NCBI RefSeq assembly: GCF_001723175.1
Contig: NC_064653.1
Span: 3,410,001-3,474,000 of the forward strand
Source of the DNA: Penicillium oxalicum
Lineage: Eukaryota > Ascomycota > Eurotiomycetes > Eurotiales > Aspergillaceae
Reading direction: 5' to 3'
Length of the DNA: 64,000 bases
Made by a program: the position numbers and the translations under genes. Below the pieces are notes generated by a model that made no database searches, was not told the DNA's origin, and saw only the letters and a list, made by a program, of their open reading frames with translations. Shown piece after piece: positions 34,563 through 46,377 of the stretch. Each line of letters opens with the position of its first letter. Position 1 is the first letter of the stretch.

Positions 34563-37500
34563 ATGTCTGTATCTGTACAAGAGCTGGACAATACGGTCCG
34601 CGCCTTCTTTGAGGGCAAGGGCGATGTGGTACGTCATGGTCCTTTTCGCGTCCCCCCCCGTGAACTCTGCGGAGACAAACCTTGTCTATGATTATCAGAC
34701 CTTGAAATTCCAAGCTCACAGCATCATACAGCAAAAACAAGCCCAGCAAACCCTGACCGAAGTAAGCTTCATCTTTCGGGTCATGCTTCTCCGATACTCA
34801 CTGCGATGCGACGACCATTCTCCCCATCATCCTGGGTCATCCGGAGCACCTTCTAACGTCTTCTAGTTCAAACAAAATCCGGATGCCTGGGTCACGGTGG
34901 GCAATATCCTCCAGGAGGCAACCTATCCTCAAACAAAGTGTGAGTTGGATCTGAAGAAGTTGGACTGATATGATGGCTATATTGGTCCATCCAGGCTTGT
35001 GGAAGGGTTTGCTGATAGACCTCTTTTTCCTCCCACTCTAGACATTGCTCTGCAAGTGCTCGACGATGTGATCATGACCCGGTGGAAGGTCCTGCCCAGA
35101 GATCAATGTCAAGGTAACTTTACCGTGTTTATCCTTCTTCTATTTCTTTCCCCCCTTTCCCCTTGTTGGGGGGGGCTTCGTACCTGCTCCAACGGGAGTC
35201 TAACGTCAATCCGCGTCTTGTCTTCAGGCATTCGAAATTTCATCGTCAATTTCATCATCGAAAGCTCCGGCTCCGAAGAAAAACTCCACTCTGAGCGCAC
35301 CTTTTTGAACAAACTCAACCTGGTCCTGGTCTCGATCCTCAAGCAGGAGTGGCCGCACAACTGGCCCACCTTCATCAACGAAATCGTCTCCTCGTGCCAT
35401 GCCAGTCTGTCCATCTGCGAAAACAACATGGCCATCCTGCGCCTGTTGTCCGAAGAGGTCTTCGACTTCTCACAGGACCAGATGACCTCGGTCAAAGCTC
35501 GCAACCTGAAAACCTCCATGACCCAGGAATTCGCCTCTATTTTCCAGCTGTGCTCTGAAGTCCTCAATACCGCTACCCAGCCTAGTCTCGTCAAGGCGAC
35601 CCTCGAGACCCTGCTCCGCTTCCTCAACTGGATCCCACTGGGCTACATCTTCGAAACGCCGATCATCAATACCCTCCTCACGCGATTCCTGGACGTGCCC
35701 GACTTCCGCAACTTGACCCTCAAATGCTTGACTGAGATCGGCGGCTTGCAGATTGGTGCGCCCTATAACTACGATGAGAGACTCGTGCACATGTTCACCG
35801 AGACCTTGACAACGGTCTCCAACGTGATTCCCTTGTCGCTCGACTTGAAAGAGACCTACGCTCGGAGCAACTCACGCGACCAGGAATTTGTCGCCAACCT
35901 TGCGCTGTTCCTCTCCAGCTTTTTCAGCGCCCATCTGGATGTAGGTGGTGCTTATCGCAAATTTTCCCATCAGACAGACGTCCCCCTTGTTTTCCGATGG
36001 CCTGCCTTTTGTCACGCGCGAGGCTACCCCTTTCCCAACGCATCCGAGAAATGTTTTTGCTGACTTGAACCTGTTTCGTCATCAGCTCATCGAGAAGTTA
36101 CCCAACCAAGACTTCCTCACGCACGCCCATTTCTACCTGATCCGAATCAGTCAGATCGACGATCGTGAGGTCTTCAAGATCTGCCTGGATTACTGGACGC
36201 GCCTGGTTCAGGAGCTCTACGAAGAAATGCAGCAACTACCCATTACCGACATCAACCCGCTCGTGACGATGGGGGTGAGTGGTCTATCCAACGGTGGCGC
36301 GCCGCACCCCAGCACCTTGGCCAACTATCCCCTTCGCAAGCACAAGTACGAGACCGTGCTCTCAAATCTGCGCACGGTGATGATTGAGAAGATGGTCCGT
36401 CCCGAAGAGGTCTTGATCGTCGAGAATGAGGAGGGTGAAATTGTCCGCGAGTTTGTCAAAGAGAGCGACACCATTCAGCTGTACAAGACCATCCGTGAAT
36501 GCTTGGTTTACCTTACCCATTTGGACGTTGTGGACACCGAGACCATCATGATTGACAAGTTGGCCAAGCAAGTCGATGGATCCGAGTGGTCCTGGGCCAA
36601 TTGCAATACCCTGTGCTGGGCTATTGGATCCATTTCGGGTGCCATGAACGAAGACACGGAAAAGCGCTTCCTCGTGACCGTCATCAAGGATCTTCTGGGC
36701 CTGACGGAACAGAAGCGTGGCAAAGACAACAAGGCCGTGGTGGCCAGTAACATCATGTACATTGTTGGCCAGTATCCGCGATTCTTGAAAGCTCACTGGA
36801 AGTTCCTCAAGACCGTCGTCAACAAGCTCTTTGAGTTCATGCACGAAACCCACGAAGGTGTACAAGACATGGCCTGTGATACCTTCATCAAGATTGCCAA
36901 CAAGTGCCGGCGACACTTTGTCGCGCTGCAGCCCGGTGAAAACGAGCCTTTCATTGAGGAGATTGTTCGCAACATGAGAAAAATCACCATGGACCTTTCC
37001 CCGCAACAGATCCACACTTTCTACGAGGCGTGTGGATACATGATCTCCGCTCAGGGTCAAAAGACTCTTCAGGACCGATTGATTGAGAATCTCATGGCGT
37101 TGCCCAACTCGGCATGGGACCAGATCATCGCCGAGGCCAACCAGAACGCCGCTATTCTCCAGGATGGCAACACCATCAAGATTATTGGCAATATCATGAA
37201 GACCAACGTGGCGGCTTGCTCATCGATTGGAACTTACTTCTACTCTCAAATCGGCCGCATTTACCATGACATGTTGAACATGTACCGCGCTTCCAGCCAG
37301 CTGATCAACGACGCGGTTGCTAACGATGGTGCGTACTGTCCCTGGTGCTAGTCCGAGAAATAATGACTTGCTCTTGGTAGTGGAAGCCTGGGAGTTCATG
37401 CTGACAATCTATACGCCTTTGATACAATTTAGGCACAATCGCCCCCAAGACCCCCAAGGTCCGTGGCCTTCGCACGATCAAAAAGGAAATCTTGAAATTG

Positions 37501-38653
37501 ATCGACACCTACGTGGAGAAATCCGACGATGTTGACATGGTCAACGCGAACATGGTCCCTCCTCTCCTCGAGGCGGTTTTGATTGACTACAACCGTAATG
37601 TGCCCGATGCTCGAGAGGCCGAGGTGCTGCATGTCATGACTACTATCATTCACAAGCTCCACGTAAGTTAATCTCCGCTTCTGATCTCGTGTGTCTGTTT
37701 TTCGCTATTATTCACCTCGGACAACTTGTACTCACCTGCTGTATGACAGACATCAATGGAGGACAAGATTCCCGCCATCATGGACAGTGTCTTCAGCTGC
37801 ACCTTGGAGATGATCAACAAAGATTTCCACGAGTACCCCGAGCATCGAGTCCAATTCTTCAAGCTCCTTCAGGCTATCAACTTGTACTGTTTCCCCGCGC
37901 TCCTGAAATTGGATGGCACTCAGTTCAAGTTTGTTATTGATTCTTGCATGTGGGCTTCCAAACACGACAACCGGGAGGTGGAGAGCACTGGTCTGACCAT
38001 GTGCTTCGAGCTGATGAACAACATGGCTGAAGCCGATGTGCAAACCTCAAGCATCTTCTTCCGCCAGTTCTACCTTCCCATTTTGCAGGACGTTTTCTTT
38101 GTTCTCACCGACAGTGACCACAAGGCCGGCTTCAAGTCCCAGGCCATGCTCTTGTCTCGTATGTTTGAATTTGTTGAGACTGGCAAAATTCAGGAACCTA
38201 TCTATGCTCCCGAACAAGCGCCCGCCGGCACGACAAACAAGCAATTCCTGCAGGAATACGTGGCAAACCTGCTTCAGAATGCATTCAAGAACTTGCAGGA
38301 GTAAGATTCATTCCTTGAATCCCCCCCTCCCCTCTTTTTTTTTCTCTCTCTGACGCAAGAACCCTTGCCCACGTGTGGCTGATCATACTGACTTTCTTTC
38401 CACCTCAAATAGGGCTCAAATCAAGCAGTTTGTCCTTGGCTTGTTCGCATATACCAATGACTTGAACAAGTTCAAGACTCACCTGCGCGATTTCTTGATC
38501 TCTCTCAAGGAGTTCTCTGACGATAACGCCGATCTGTATGCAGAGGAGCGTGAACAGGCTGTTCGTGACGCTCAAGCTGCTGAGCGTAGTCGGGCAATGA
38601 AGGTTGGAGGCTTGTTGAAGCCTTCGGAGATGGATCAGGAGGATGAACTATGA
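34563..38653 (+). CDS. crm1: Exportin-1 / CRM1 nuclear export receptor
   Basis: Karyopherin that binds leucine-rich export signals together with Ran-GTP and carries cargo through the nuclear pore. Nine exons (34563-34628, 34732-34761, 34867-34939, 35042-35113, 35228-35940, 36086-37328, 37433-37662, 37750-38300, 38413-38653) give 1072 aa, close to the 1070-1080 of other CRM1 proteins. Every junction restores conserved family sequence: [16 protein letters not shown] at the start, [19 protein letters not shown] and [12 protein letters not shown] in the importin-beta N-terminal domain, [13 protein letters not shown] in the cargo groove, and the acidic end EMDQEDEL. Residue 525 in LGLTEQKRG is Thr, where leptomycin-B-sensitive species have Cys. 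The first intron follows only 22 codons; exon 2 is just 30 nt, easily missed by gene finders. Essential and probably constitutive. Confidence 0.97.
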
Positions 38654-41546
38654 CTGGATCAGGAATTGCGCACTGAATTCGCCCCCTCGGCGCCGGTTCA
38701 CGGTTCCGGAAAGTCTGGGATGCCGGATTCAACGAGGAATGATAGCCTTGATGACGGTTGGTCTCTCTATGAGCTTTAGATCAATTGAAAAATCGGAAGC
38801 ATGAATATGCAAGTGGAAGTGCGACACGTGAGCATCTCTCCTCCAGCAAACACGGCGCGCGCACACATACCGCAACATAGAATCCCCCGGATCATTGGCT
38901 CCTTCAACTCTCCCTCTCCTGGACGGTGCTATGTTTCATGGCGCATGAATCTACGCAAAGCTCCCCTTGTCGATCGTCCCTTGATTCTTTATGATTTTCG
39001 CGTTTCTTTTTTTTCCATCCCAGTTTCACTTACCGCAGCTGATGTCGCCATACATTCATGTCCACCCAGTAATACCCTTGGGCTGGTCTTGTTGGATTTT
39101 CTTCTGATTCCGTTTTTGGTTTGTCTCTTTATCCTCCGCACTCACTTTCCCTCTACTTCCTGTCATCCACCATAGGCCGATCTGGATAGCGGGTCTTAGG
39201 GAGATACGACTTCCTCTTTTTTTTCGTTGAAAAAAAAAACGTAAGAGACCTCCAAACACAGTAGAGATGAAGCCTAACGCGACGCAGCGGAGAACGGTTA
39301 TTTAAGGAGACTCTCACTAGCAATCGATTTCAGAGCCTGCGCAATTGCAGCTCTCCCTTTAATATTAGGTATTTGATCCGAGACATGTTGCAGGTACATT
39401 TTTTAAATACATTTGCTTAAGTCTGGATATACTGATGGGATAAATTAGTAGAGACCTATGCTGGGTACCCAGGTACTTTCTTGGTAGAATCGCTGAAGAT
39501 TCGCATTTCATATTCCTTTCGGCAGGGTATAGCCGTAAATTGCAACAACGAATCAATCTTCCTCTCTATTCTCTACACGATAGCCCAGTAATACCAATGT
39601 CGTCGTTTGTTGAACAAGAATTTTGAATGTCACAGTTTATATTTATCGACTTTCTCTGGCAACCGATATCCAGGGAATTCGCCCTTTTCCGTATCTATTT
39701 CGACTTTTGACCTGATAACTCGGCAAAGGAGGATATAGGTAATGAGCTTGATAGCGTCTGTGTCGTGATCGCTCATTTAGTGTCATAGTCTTGGTGGAAT
39801 GTGAAATGCCACATGTAGAATTGGTGGTGTATCTTCACATAGGTTTTTCCATTAGGCCAAAAGGTCTAGTTCAAAGTATTCGTGAGAATAATTTGTATAA
39901 AGGAAACAACGTCAAGAATGTCGCTCAGAGCTCAAATTGGGCCAGGGCTTCACATGTCTTGTAATATAGATGAGAGCTTTCATTATTCCAGTGAGCCGGG
40001 GACACAGTTCTCAATATACATGGATCAAAGCAGCAAAGCGCGAAAATCTCCGAGGGCAGATCTCGCCATGTCCATCTGCCCCTCTGGAAGACATATATCT
40101 TATAGCATTCTTTGGAATAACTGGAGGTCAGCCCAATTCATACAAGAGTTCTCCCAGTGACATGACTCATCCGTGGAAAGACTGCAAGCATTTCCCTCGT
40201 GCTCTCTGAAAGGCAATATTGAGGTCTTTCAGAGGAGATTGGCTATTTGTTACGCTGAGACTGGATGGTAGCACAAGTCCACATTTCAATCAACCTCGGC
40301 TAAAGAACCAGTCGATTCTTAACCTTGTATAATCGAATGTCACTCAGGCGAACGCCAGCGTGGCTGGCAGCTGCTACTTCTACCACTTCTGCTTTGTCTA
40401 TTTTTCCGGCAGTTCTGTAAGGTAATCCAGCGCTGATTCGATGGTGAAGAGGCCTCAGAGAATACATACGCGTCTTTACATACACGAGTGTATCTTGTTC
40501 CCACCTCAAATTCCCGTGCGAATACTCTCGTCACCCTCTCGAACAAACTTGTGAGTGCTGATTTCGGGCTTATACGTCTGAGAGCGGATCACTTAATCTG
40601 GTAGTATGATTATGATGGCGAATAAAAAACTTGCTTCATAGAATGTCTCTGTAGATTTGAGATTTGAGCTCGTGCCCCAAGAAAATTCCCCATCTCATAT
40701 GAATCCAGGTGTGGTGATGCACCTGTCTCTTGTGTAGAAAATCAGAACGTATCACGTGTGAGAGAGCGCTTGGAGTCTTCTCGAATGGCACTGGAGACTT
40801 CAGAAAATTGCATTTAGAGCATCCTAATGCTGAGGTTTAGCGGGAGACTTTTGGGATGAGGTTGGAATTCAGTTCCGCTTGGCTGATACCACTGTGGATT
40901 GAGGTGTTGTGACACGAAGCTTGACCTTGCTTGAGCCGACAATTAATTCACTGGTGCTTCTAGCTCGAGACCTCATGTAGAAGTTCAAGTCAGGTAGCTG
41001 GATAGACTAGGTCCTCACTCCTCTCCGAGAGGCCAGGAAATTACCAAATCCAATTTATCTTCGAGCTCGAGAGGACAGATGCTTTGTTACTAGGAATATT
41101 TGAGTAGAGGGTTTTTTTTCAAGTGGAAGGAGATATCATATATTAACGAGTATACAAGAAGCCAACTGTTCGGGCATTGAGACAGTGCTTCTATTGAGTT
41201 TATTCGGAAAGAAACACTGTTCACACAAGCTTGTATTCCTCAACCTCCAGCAATGTCATTGCCAGGACCTTGATATATCTTTTCGACTAACTCTCCAATT
41301 ATCCCTCTCATATATTATTCATCGTCTACTACGATGTAATACCCGATCCAGGCACCAAACTGCAACTGATCGACTGAGGGCACGGGGCCTGGCGGTGAAG
41401 TCGACCCCTCGTATCTTATCAGTTGCATCATTCCACTTTTTGTCCCGCCCGGTTGAACTTGCCATCTTCTAAACTCTCCCACGGCTCGTCGTCAAAAGTC
41501 AACAATCCCATCACACAGCATCATCTACGGATTATCTCCCCTCGCA
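38654..41546. other. 2.9-kb spacer between CRM1 and Ypi1
   Basis: Begins with the CRM1 3' untranslated region. Short minus-strand frames at 40300-40546 have no convincing family match. The rest is ordinary non-coding sequence. Confidence 0.5.
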
Positions 41547-42238
41547 ATGTCGCGAACTCGTCAACCCGCAACGATACCATCGCAATCCACCACTGAAACA
41601 TCCGGTGAACCCTCCACAATCCGTCTCACAGGCACCCTCCGATTGCGCGCCGAAGAATCCCCCTCCACGTCCACCAACGGTGCTGAACCCTCCCAGTCTC
41701 GGCGAATTCGCTGGAGCGAAGATGTCGTCGACAACGAGGGGATGGGGAAGAAGAGTTCAAAAGGTCAGGATGAGTCTTTACCCCAACTTTGACAACTCAC
41801 ATGATCAACCTTACAATTCGTGTGCCTCGCGCTACGTTTGTCTACCCTCAAGTCCTTTCTTCTTTTGATCTCGCTCCGGGGGGAAAAAACTAATATATCA
41901 TAACCTGTTCTCTAGTCTGCTGCATTTTCCACAAAGCCCGACCGGTAGGCGAGAGCAGTTCCGAGGAATCATCCTCGAGTTCATCCGACAGTGACACCGA
42001 CAGCGATTACGATCGTCGCAACGATATGGCTCGCCGTGCAAATTCAAGACGGGGACGAAGTCCCTTGGGAGAAGATGGGCATGAGCATGGCCACAATCAT
42101 GACCACGATGGGATGTGTGCTGGAGCGTCAGTGTCAGCTTCGAAAAGCAAGATCAAGCGTGCGAGAAGAAAGCCTAGTCCCAATGCCTATGAGAAGATGC
42201 CAAAGCCGTCGAAGAATCCGCAAATGCGGGGACCTTGA
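41547..42238 (+). CDS. ypi1: Type 1 protein phosphatase inhibitor Ypi1 (inhibitor-3 / PPP1R11 family)
   Basis: Two exons, 41547-41763 and 41916-42238, with a 152-bp intron, give 179 aa. Ypi1 binds and restrains the PP1 catalytic subunit (Glc7 in yeast) in the nucleus and helps target it; loss disturbs mitosis and chromosome segregation. The core begins with the PP1-docking motif RIRW (residues 53-56), followed by [16 protein letters not shown] and, after the splice, [15 protein letters not shown] with the invariant Cys pair and FGES-like end. The intron falls precisely between these halves. A Ser/Asp-rich acidic run, a His-rich patch ([11 protein letters not shown]) and a Lys/Arg-rich tail follow, as in other filamentous fungi. 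The start ATG has a CTCGCA context and is the first in frame. It is convergent with shugoshin. Confidence 0.93.
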
Positions 42239-43228
42239 GAATCGGACTTTTGGACCTTTCACCTCCCTTCCTACTCCTTCTCCGAGAAAAAGAGAGAAAG
42301 GGAGAAAGATAGAGACAGACAGAGCGAACAAGAGGGATGGAGAGAATACCCCGCTTCTCATTGACTTAGCTGTCTTCCTTCTTTCCCCACGTCAATTCCT
42401 CAAGCAATAGAATTGCAAAGCGTGTCTGGTGGCGTGGCAAGGAGCCTTGCCGCGTGTTCGGCGACTGTTTCCCCCTCTAGCTACCATCGCGATCATCAAC
42501 AGACAAAGCGCGTGAAGAGGGGCATCAAGGAAAATTCCGGTGCTCACGTCTACTCTCCGCCACAGACAGAAATCTTCCTGCTTGCCCACTGCTGGTTTAT
42601 CAATCCAAGCTAGACGGCAGAGGCAACCGAAAGGCAGGACGCTCCATCATGACGGATGACGTGGAACTCCATGGATCCACATGGTTGGAGCATTTCCCCT
42701 CTCTATTTTTTCCTGCAGAAGGGGAAAAGAACTCCAGACAGACATGACGACCAAGATCAATTGTTGGCTGGGCTGCCTGCCCCATCCCCCTAAATACCCT
42801 GTATTTTCTGATGGCCTAGCGGCCCGACAAGCGAGGCTGCAACCCAACTTCTCCGCTACAATGAAGAATCTACACCGTGGAGATAACAATCGAGAAAAGT
42901 GACAGATGTAGCAAGTATCAAATTGACTGATATATATTGCAAGTCGATAGAAGACGGACACTCCAGAAGAACCGCAAACACAAAAGAGAAAAAGTGACAG
43001 AAAAAAAAAAGGGACGGGGTATCTGTACGAGTGCAGCGCCTAATGCTGGCTATAGAGAACAGCAACCAAAGGGGAAATAAGAAATGAGAGAGAAAGAAAA
43101 AAAAAACAAAAAAACTTGTAAAAAACCCGGAGACGTTCAAGACTTACAGGCAAGTTGACAAACTAAACCCAAGCGATCCCCAGAGCTCGGTCAGCCTTAT
43201 TATTGAATGCTTTGCTCTATCACGCCAA
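42239..43228. other. Convergent spacer between Ypi1 and shugoshin
   Basis: About 1 kb holding two 3' ends. It contains A-rich runs near 43000-43110. Nothing coding is supported. Confidence 0.55.
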
Positions 43229-45381
43229 TCACACCATCATACTCCTTCTCCGAGCCGTGATTCGTGTCTCTCGCCTTGGGGCGACCTCGTCGGCCTCGAA
43301 GCTACTATCCATGTCGCTGACCATTTCCAGGTCATGGCGTGCGGACTCGCGAGAGACGCTCGCGCTCTTGATATTCGAAGAATGTCTTCGAGACAAGCCT
43401 TTCGAGCTTGTCTTCTCCTTGAGAGTACTTGGGTGCTCCTTCAGGTCGAACGAGTCCACATTGGAGCCAGCATCGGAGTACCCTTCGGAATCTCGAGCGG
43501 AGGATGAGGCCTTGCGCCTGCGCCGAGAGATGGTCGACTGCAGGTGATCGGAATCATCTCGAGATGTGGAGTCGGCAGCACCGTCGGCCTTGGACGAATG
43601 ATGACGGTCGCGAGCCTGCGTGGGATTGATCTCGTCACCCGAGGTTGAATCGGCCTGGGCGATTTGGAAACTGGACGACCGACGAGAGTCCGCCCCTGCC
43701 ACGGCATCCATGAAACCTTTGGATGGCCGCCGCATCTTGGCTCGCAGATTGGGCTCCGCATAGCTGATCACGGTCCCACGACGCCTGGACGGCCGAGAAG
43801 CGTTGGCCACGTCCGAGGTGGACTCTTGTTCTCCAGATTTTGACCTGGGCGAGTCTGTCGTTGACGGAGCGGGGGTCTCGTTCAAGACTGACTCTTCTTG
43901 TTCCATGACACGGCCAGAGCGTTTGGGCTTCTGAGAGATACCGCCAAGCCGGACGACTCGAGGTTTTTGGTTGAGGAATTCCCCTTCGCCAATGTCAAGC
44001 ACTTTGGGCTTTTGCGGGGACCGCATATTCTCATTCGCACCGGCTCTTGCCAAACCACGATCTGAAACTTGGTCCGATTTCACAGAAGCTCGCACCTTGC
44101 TGGGAGAGCTCAGATTCGCATTTGCACTCTCTGAGGATTGTTAGCACACACTGGAACGTGATCAAAAAAGGGCCGGGCAGAGAACACGTACTTGGCTCCA
44201 GCACCTTGCGATTGGTGATGGCTGGTTTGACGGGTTCTGGATCTATACTCTTAGCTGCTTTGACCGGCGAGAGAGGCTGATTGGTCAATCCAAAGGTTCC
44301 TGCCCTCTTGGACGGACTGCCACTCGGGCGGCTGAATTGGAACTCGTCGTCGCCGGAGGCCACCTCGGACCAAACCCCATCCTCATCTGGGCTGAACTTG
44401 CGCTTGGATCCTGATCTCCTTGGCTGTAGCGTAATCGAGGCCTCCAATCGGTCGTCTTGCAGTGGCTTGAAAAGCGGACTAGACAAGTCGGCCTTTTTCT
44501 TCTTTTTGCGGGTCTCTAGGGTAGGAGGTAGAGCGGTCGCATCGCGGGGTACATCATGTTGCTGTCGGTGGATAGACGGTGAACTGACTGGATGCATTTC
44601 CGCATCTTCCGGGGCATCTGGTTCGTCATTTTTGGAAGTGTCTGGTTCTGGGGAGTGCAGATTGGGTTCATTGTCGACGAGGTCTTGGATCTCTTGTTGC
44701 CTGGGAAGGATCAGTCACCAAAGGGATCCCATGCACAATGATTTTTACCAAATTCGGGAGAAGTCACGTACTCCAAGGTCCGCCGGGGGTAATATTTGTC
44801 CTCCACAATCGGGGGAAGTCTCCCGTCTTCGTCCATTGTATGACACTCGGCGTCCGCAGCTCGTGGCCTTGCTTCCACTGCCATCCCTTTGGGTTGATCG
44901 GCGTCATTCTCAGCCTTGCCAGCCGCCAAACGGCCTACTTTGCGAGGCAACATGCCCAGTTCGGCCGCCAAGCTAGTCATTTCTGCCAGTTTGCTGTCCA
45001 GGCGTGACTTTATGTCGTAAATCCCTTCGTGGAGTTTCTTGGCCGATTCGTAGCGATCGATCTCCTGGGTGAGATTGATGATTTGTTCCCGTAGAGACAC
45101 ATTCTCCGCCAGCAGATGGGAAACTTCAGACTCCAGGCTGCGGATGCGAAGAGATTGCATCGAATTGACTCGAACGATATCGCGGTTCTGGCGAACGAAT
45201 CGCCGTTTCACTGATCATGGTCGCGTCAATCTCGACTCGGCAGAAAACAGAAAGGATGCTCCCTTCTGGATAACCACTGAATACGAAGAGGGAGAAAGAG
45301 AGAAGACAGGGGAGGCAGTAAATCAAACTTACGCGCTTCAACAGACTCTGCTGGAGCAGCATAGTCATTGAGTCTCGCCAT
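43229..45381 (-). CDS. sgo1: Shugoshin, centromeric cohesin protector
   Basis: Four exons (45333-45381, 44772-45210, 44192-44700, 43229-44130) give 632 aa. Shugoshin recruits PP2A to centromeres, protects cohesin and supports biorientation. The N-terminus MARLNDYAAPAESVEAL is completed across intron 1, then KRRFVRQNRDIVRVNS and a coiled coil to about residue 95 form the PP2A-binding region. The C-terminal SGO motif lies at residues 451-468 (GTVISYAEPNLRAKMRRP), which binds phosphorylated histone H2A in characterised shugoshins. The middle is Ser/Pro/Lys-rich and disordered, as usual. The C-terminus has an acidic SDMDSSFEADE followed by RRRSMM. Introns are 122, 71 and 61 bp, all in phase. It is divergent from dad2, 362 bp away, and likely shares cell-cycle control with it. 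Confidence 0.95.
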
Positions 45382-45743
45382 CTTGGTGGAAGCGCGGCCG
45401 AGCGATCACCAGACGGTCGCATGACAAAAACGGGAACGTCGAACTAGGCGACGGTCAAAGTAAACAGGACTGTTGACGTTTGTCCCTTTTGGGGTTAGCC
45501 TCATATGGCTGACTCAGCAATACTCTCCCGCCACTCCCGCGGCGCGGACGCGGTGTGGAGGGGCGCAAAGCAAATGCGATCGTGATTGCTGTGCAGGCGG
45601 TAAACCATACACGTTCAACCTCGTTTCACGTTCCTCGTCTGGCATTCGGCGCGGAGCTTCTCTTGTCTTGACCTTTTCTCGGAATCTTTCTATTCTCTCT
45701 TGTTCCTGCATCCCTTGAGACTATCTCCCCTTCCCCATTTACC
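45382..45743. promoter_or_regulatory. Bidirectional promoter of shugoshin and Dad2
   Basis: 362 bp between start codons. A TGACTCA palindrome, the Gcn4/CpcA-type or AP-1-type site, is at 45510-45516. GC-rich blocks (CGCGGCGCGGACGCGG) lie near 45538-45553. No exact ACGCGT box is present. Confidence 0.5.
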
Positions 45744-46377
45744 ATGGCCTACTCATCACGGCCGACGTCCATGCTCCCCGGCTCAGGTCTTCGTCAACCC
45801 ACCAGTCAACCCTCGTCCGCACTCACAGCGCGCATCGCCGCGAAAAAGGCCGAATTGGAAAATCTGCGACAACTGCGGGATCTCAGTGGCACACTGGCCA
45901 TGCAAATGCAGGCCCTCGAAAGCAAGATTGCAACGTTGAAGGATGGCACCGAAGGTATGTCTTCTTATCTCCCTTTCCCCTCTTTTTTTTTGGTCGCACG
46001 CATCTCTACTCGCCACTGGTTCAAATGGTATTGTGATGGCGAGCTAACTCGTTTTCGACTCAGCGGTTGCATGCGTCCTTGCCAATTGGGAGAATGTGTT
46101 GCGCGCTATCAGTTTAGCCTCCAGTAAGCTTCTGCACCGATCGACGAGCCATATTTGGCCTTTCTCTTTTCAGAAGGGGCTTCTGGTTCTCCCCCGCCCC
46201 TTATCGCACCAGTAGGACATTTGACTAACTTTAGCACCTTTTCACGCATTTTCCACAGCCAAAGCTAGCGGACTCGATTCAGGTCATGCGGACACGGAAG
46301 ATTTCACGCGCGAACCTCGCTTGCCATCAACTCTTGTTCGCATTCCGGCCGAACCACGAGAGAAGACCGGCGAGTGA
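45744..46377 (+). CDS. dad2: DASH complex subunit Dad2
   Basis: Three exons (45744-45954, 46064-46123, 46259-46377) give 129 aa. Dad2 is one of the ten subunits of the DASH/Dam1 complex, which forms rings on microtubules and couples kinetochores to their growing and shrinking ends. The N-terminal ATG follows an ACC context. A conserved coiled coil spans residues about 25-70 (ARIAAKKAELENLRQLRDLS), then AVACVLANWENVLRAI is read through exon 2. The tail (SGLDSGHADTEDF) is less conserved but keeps the Pro/Leu-rich end seen in filamentous fungi. Introns are 109 and 135 bp. Exon 2 is only 60 nt. It is divergent from shugoshin, another segregation protein. Confidence 0.95.

Noticed and set aside
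34054..34866. 270-codon plus-strand frame over the CRM1 start
   Set aside because: It reads through untranslated leader and the first two introns; the short CRM1 exons restore conserved sequence and explain the region better.
40300..40509. Minus-strand frame containing LPYRTAGKIDKAEV, reminiscent of the C-terminus of acyl-CoA ligases
   Set aside because: Only about 14 residues resemble that family, nothing upstream supports it, and the frame has no plausible start. A protein search could reopen it.
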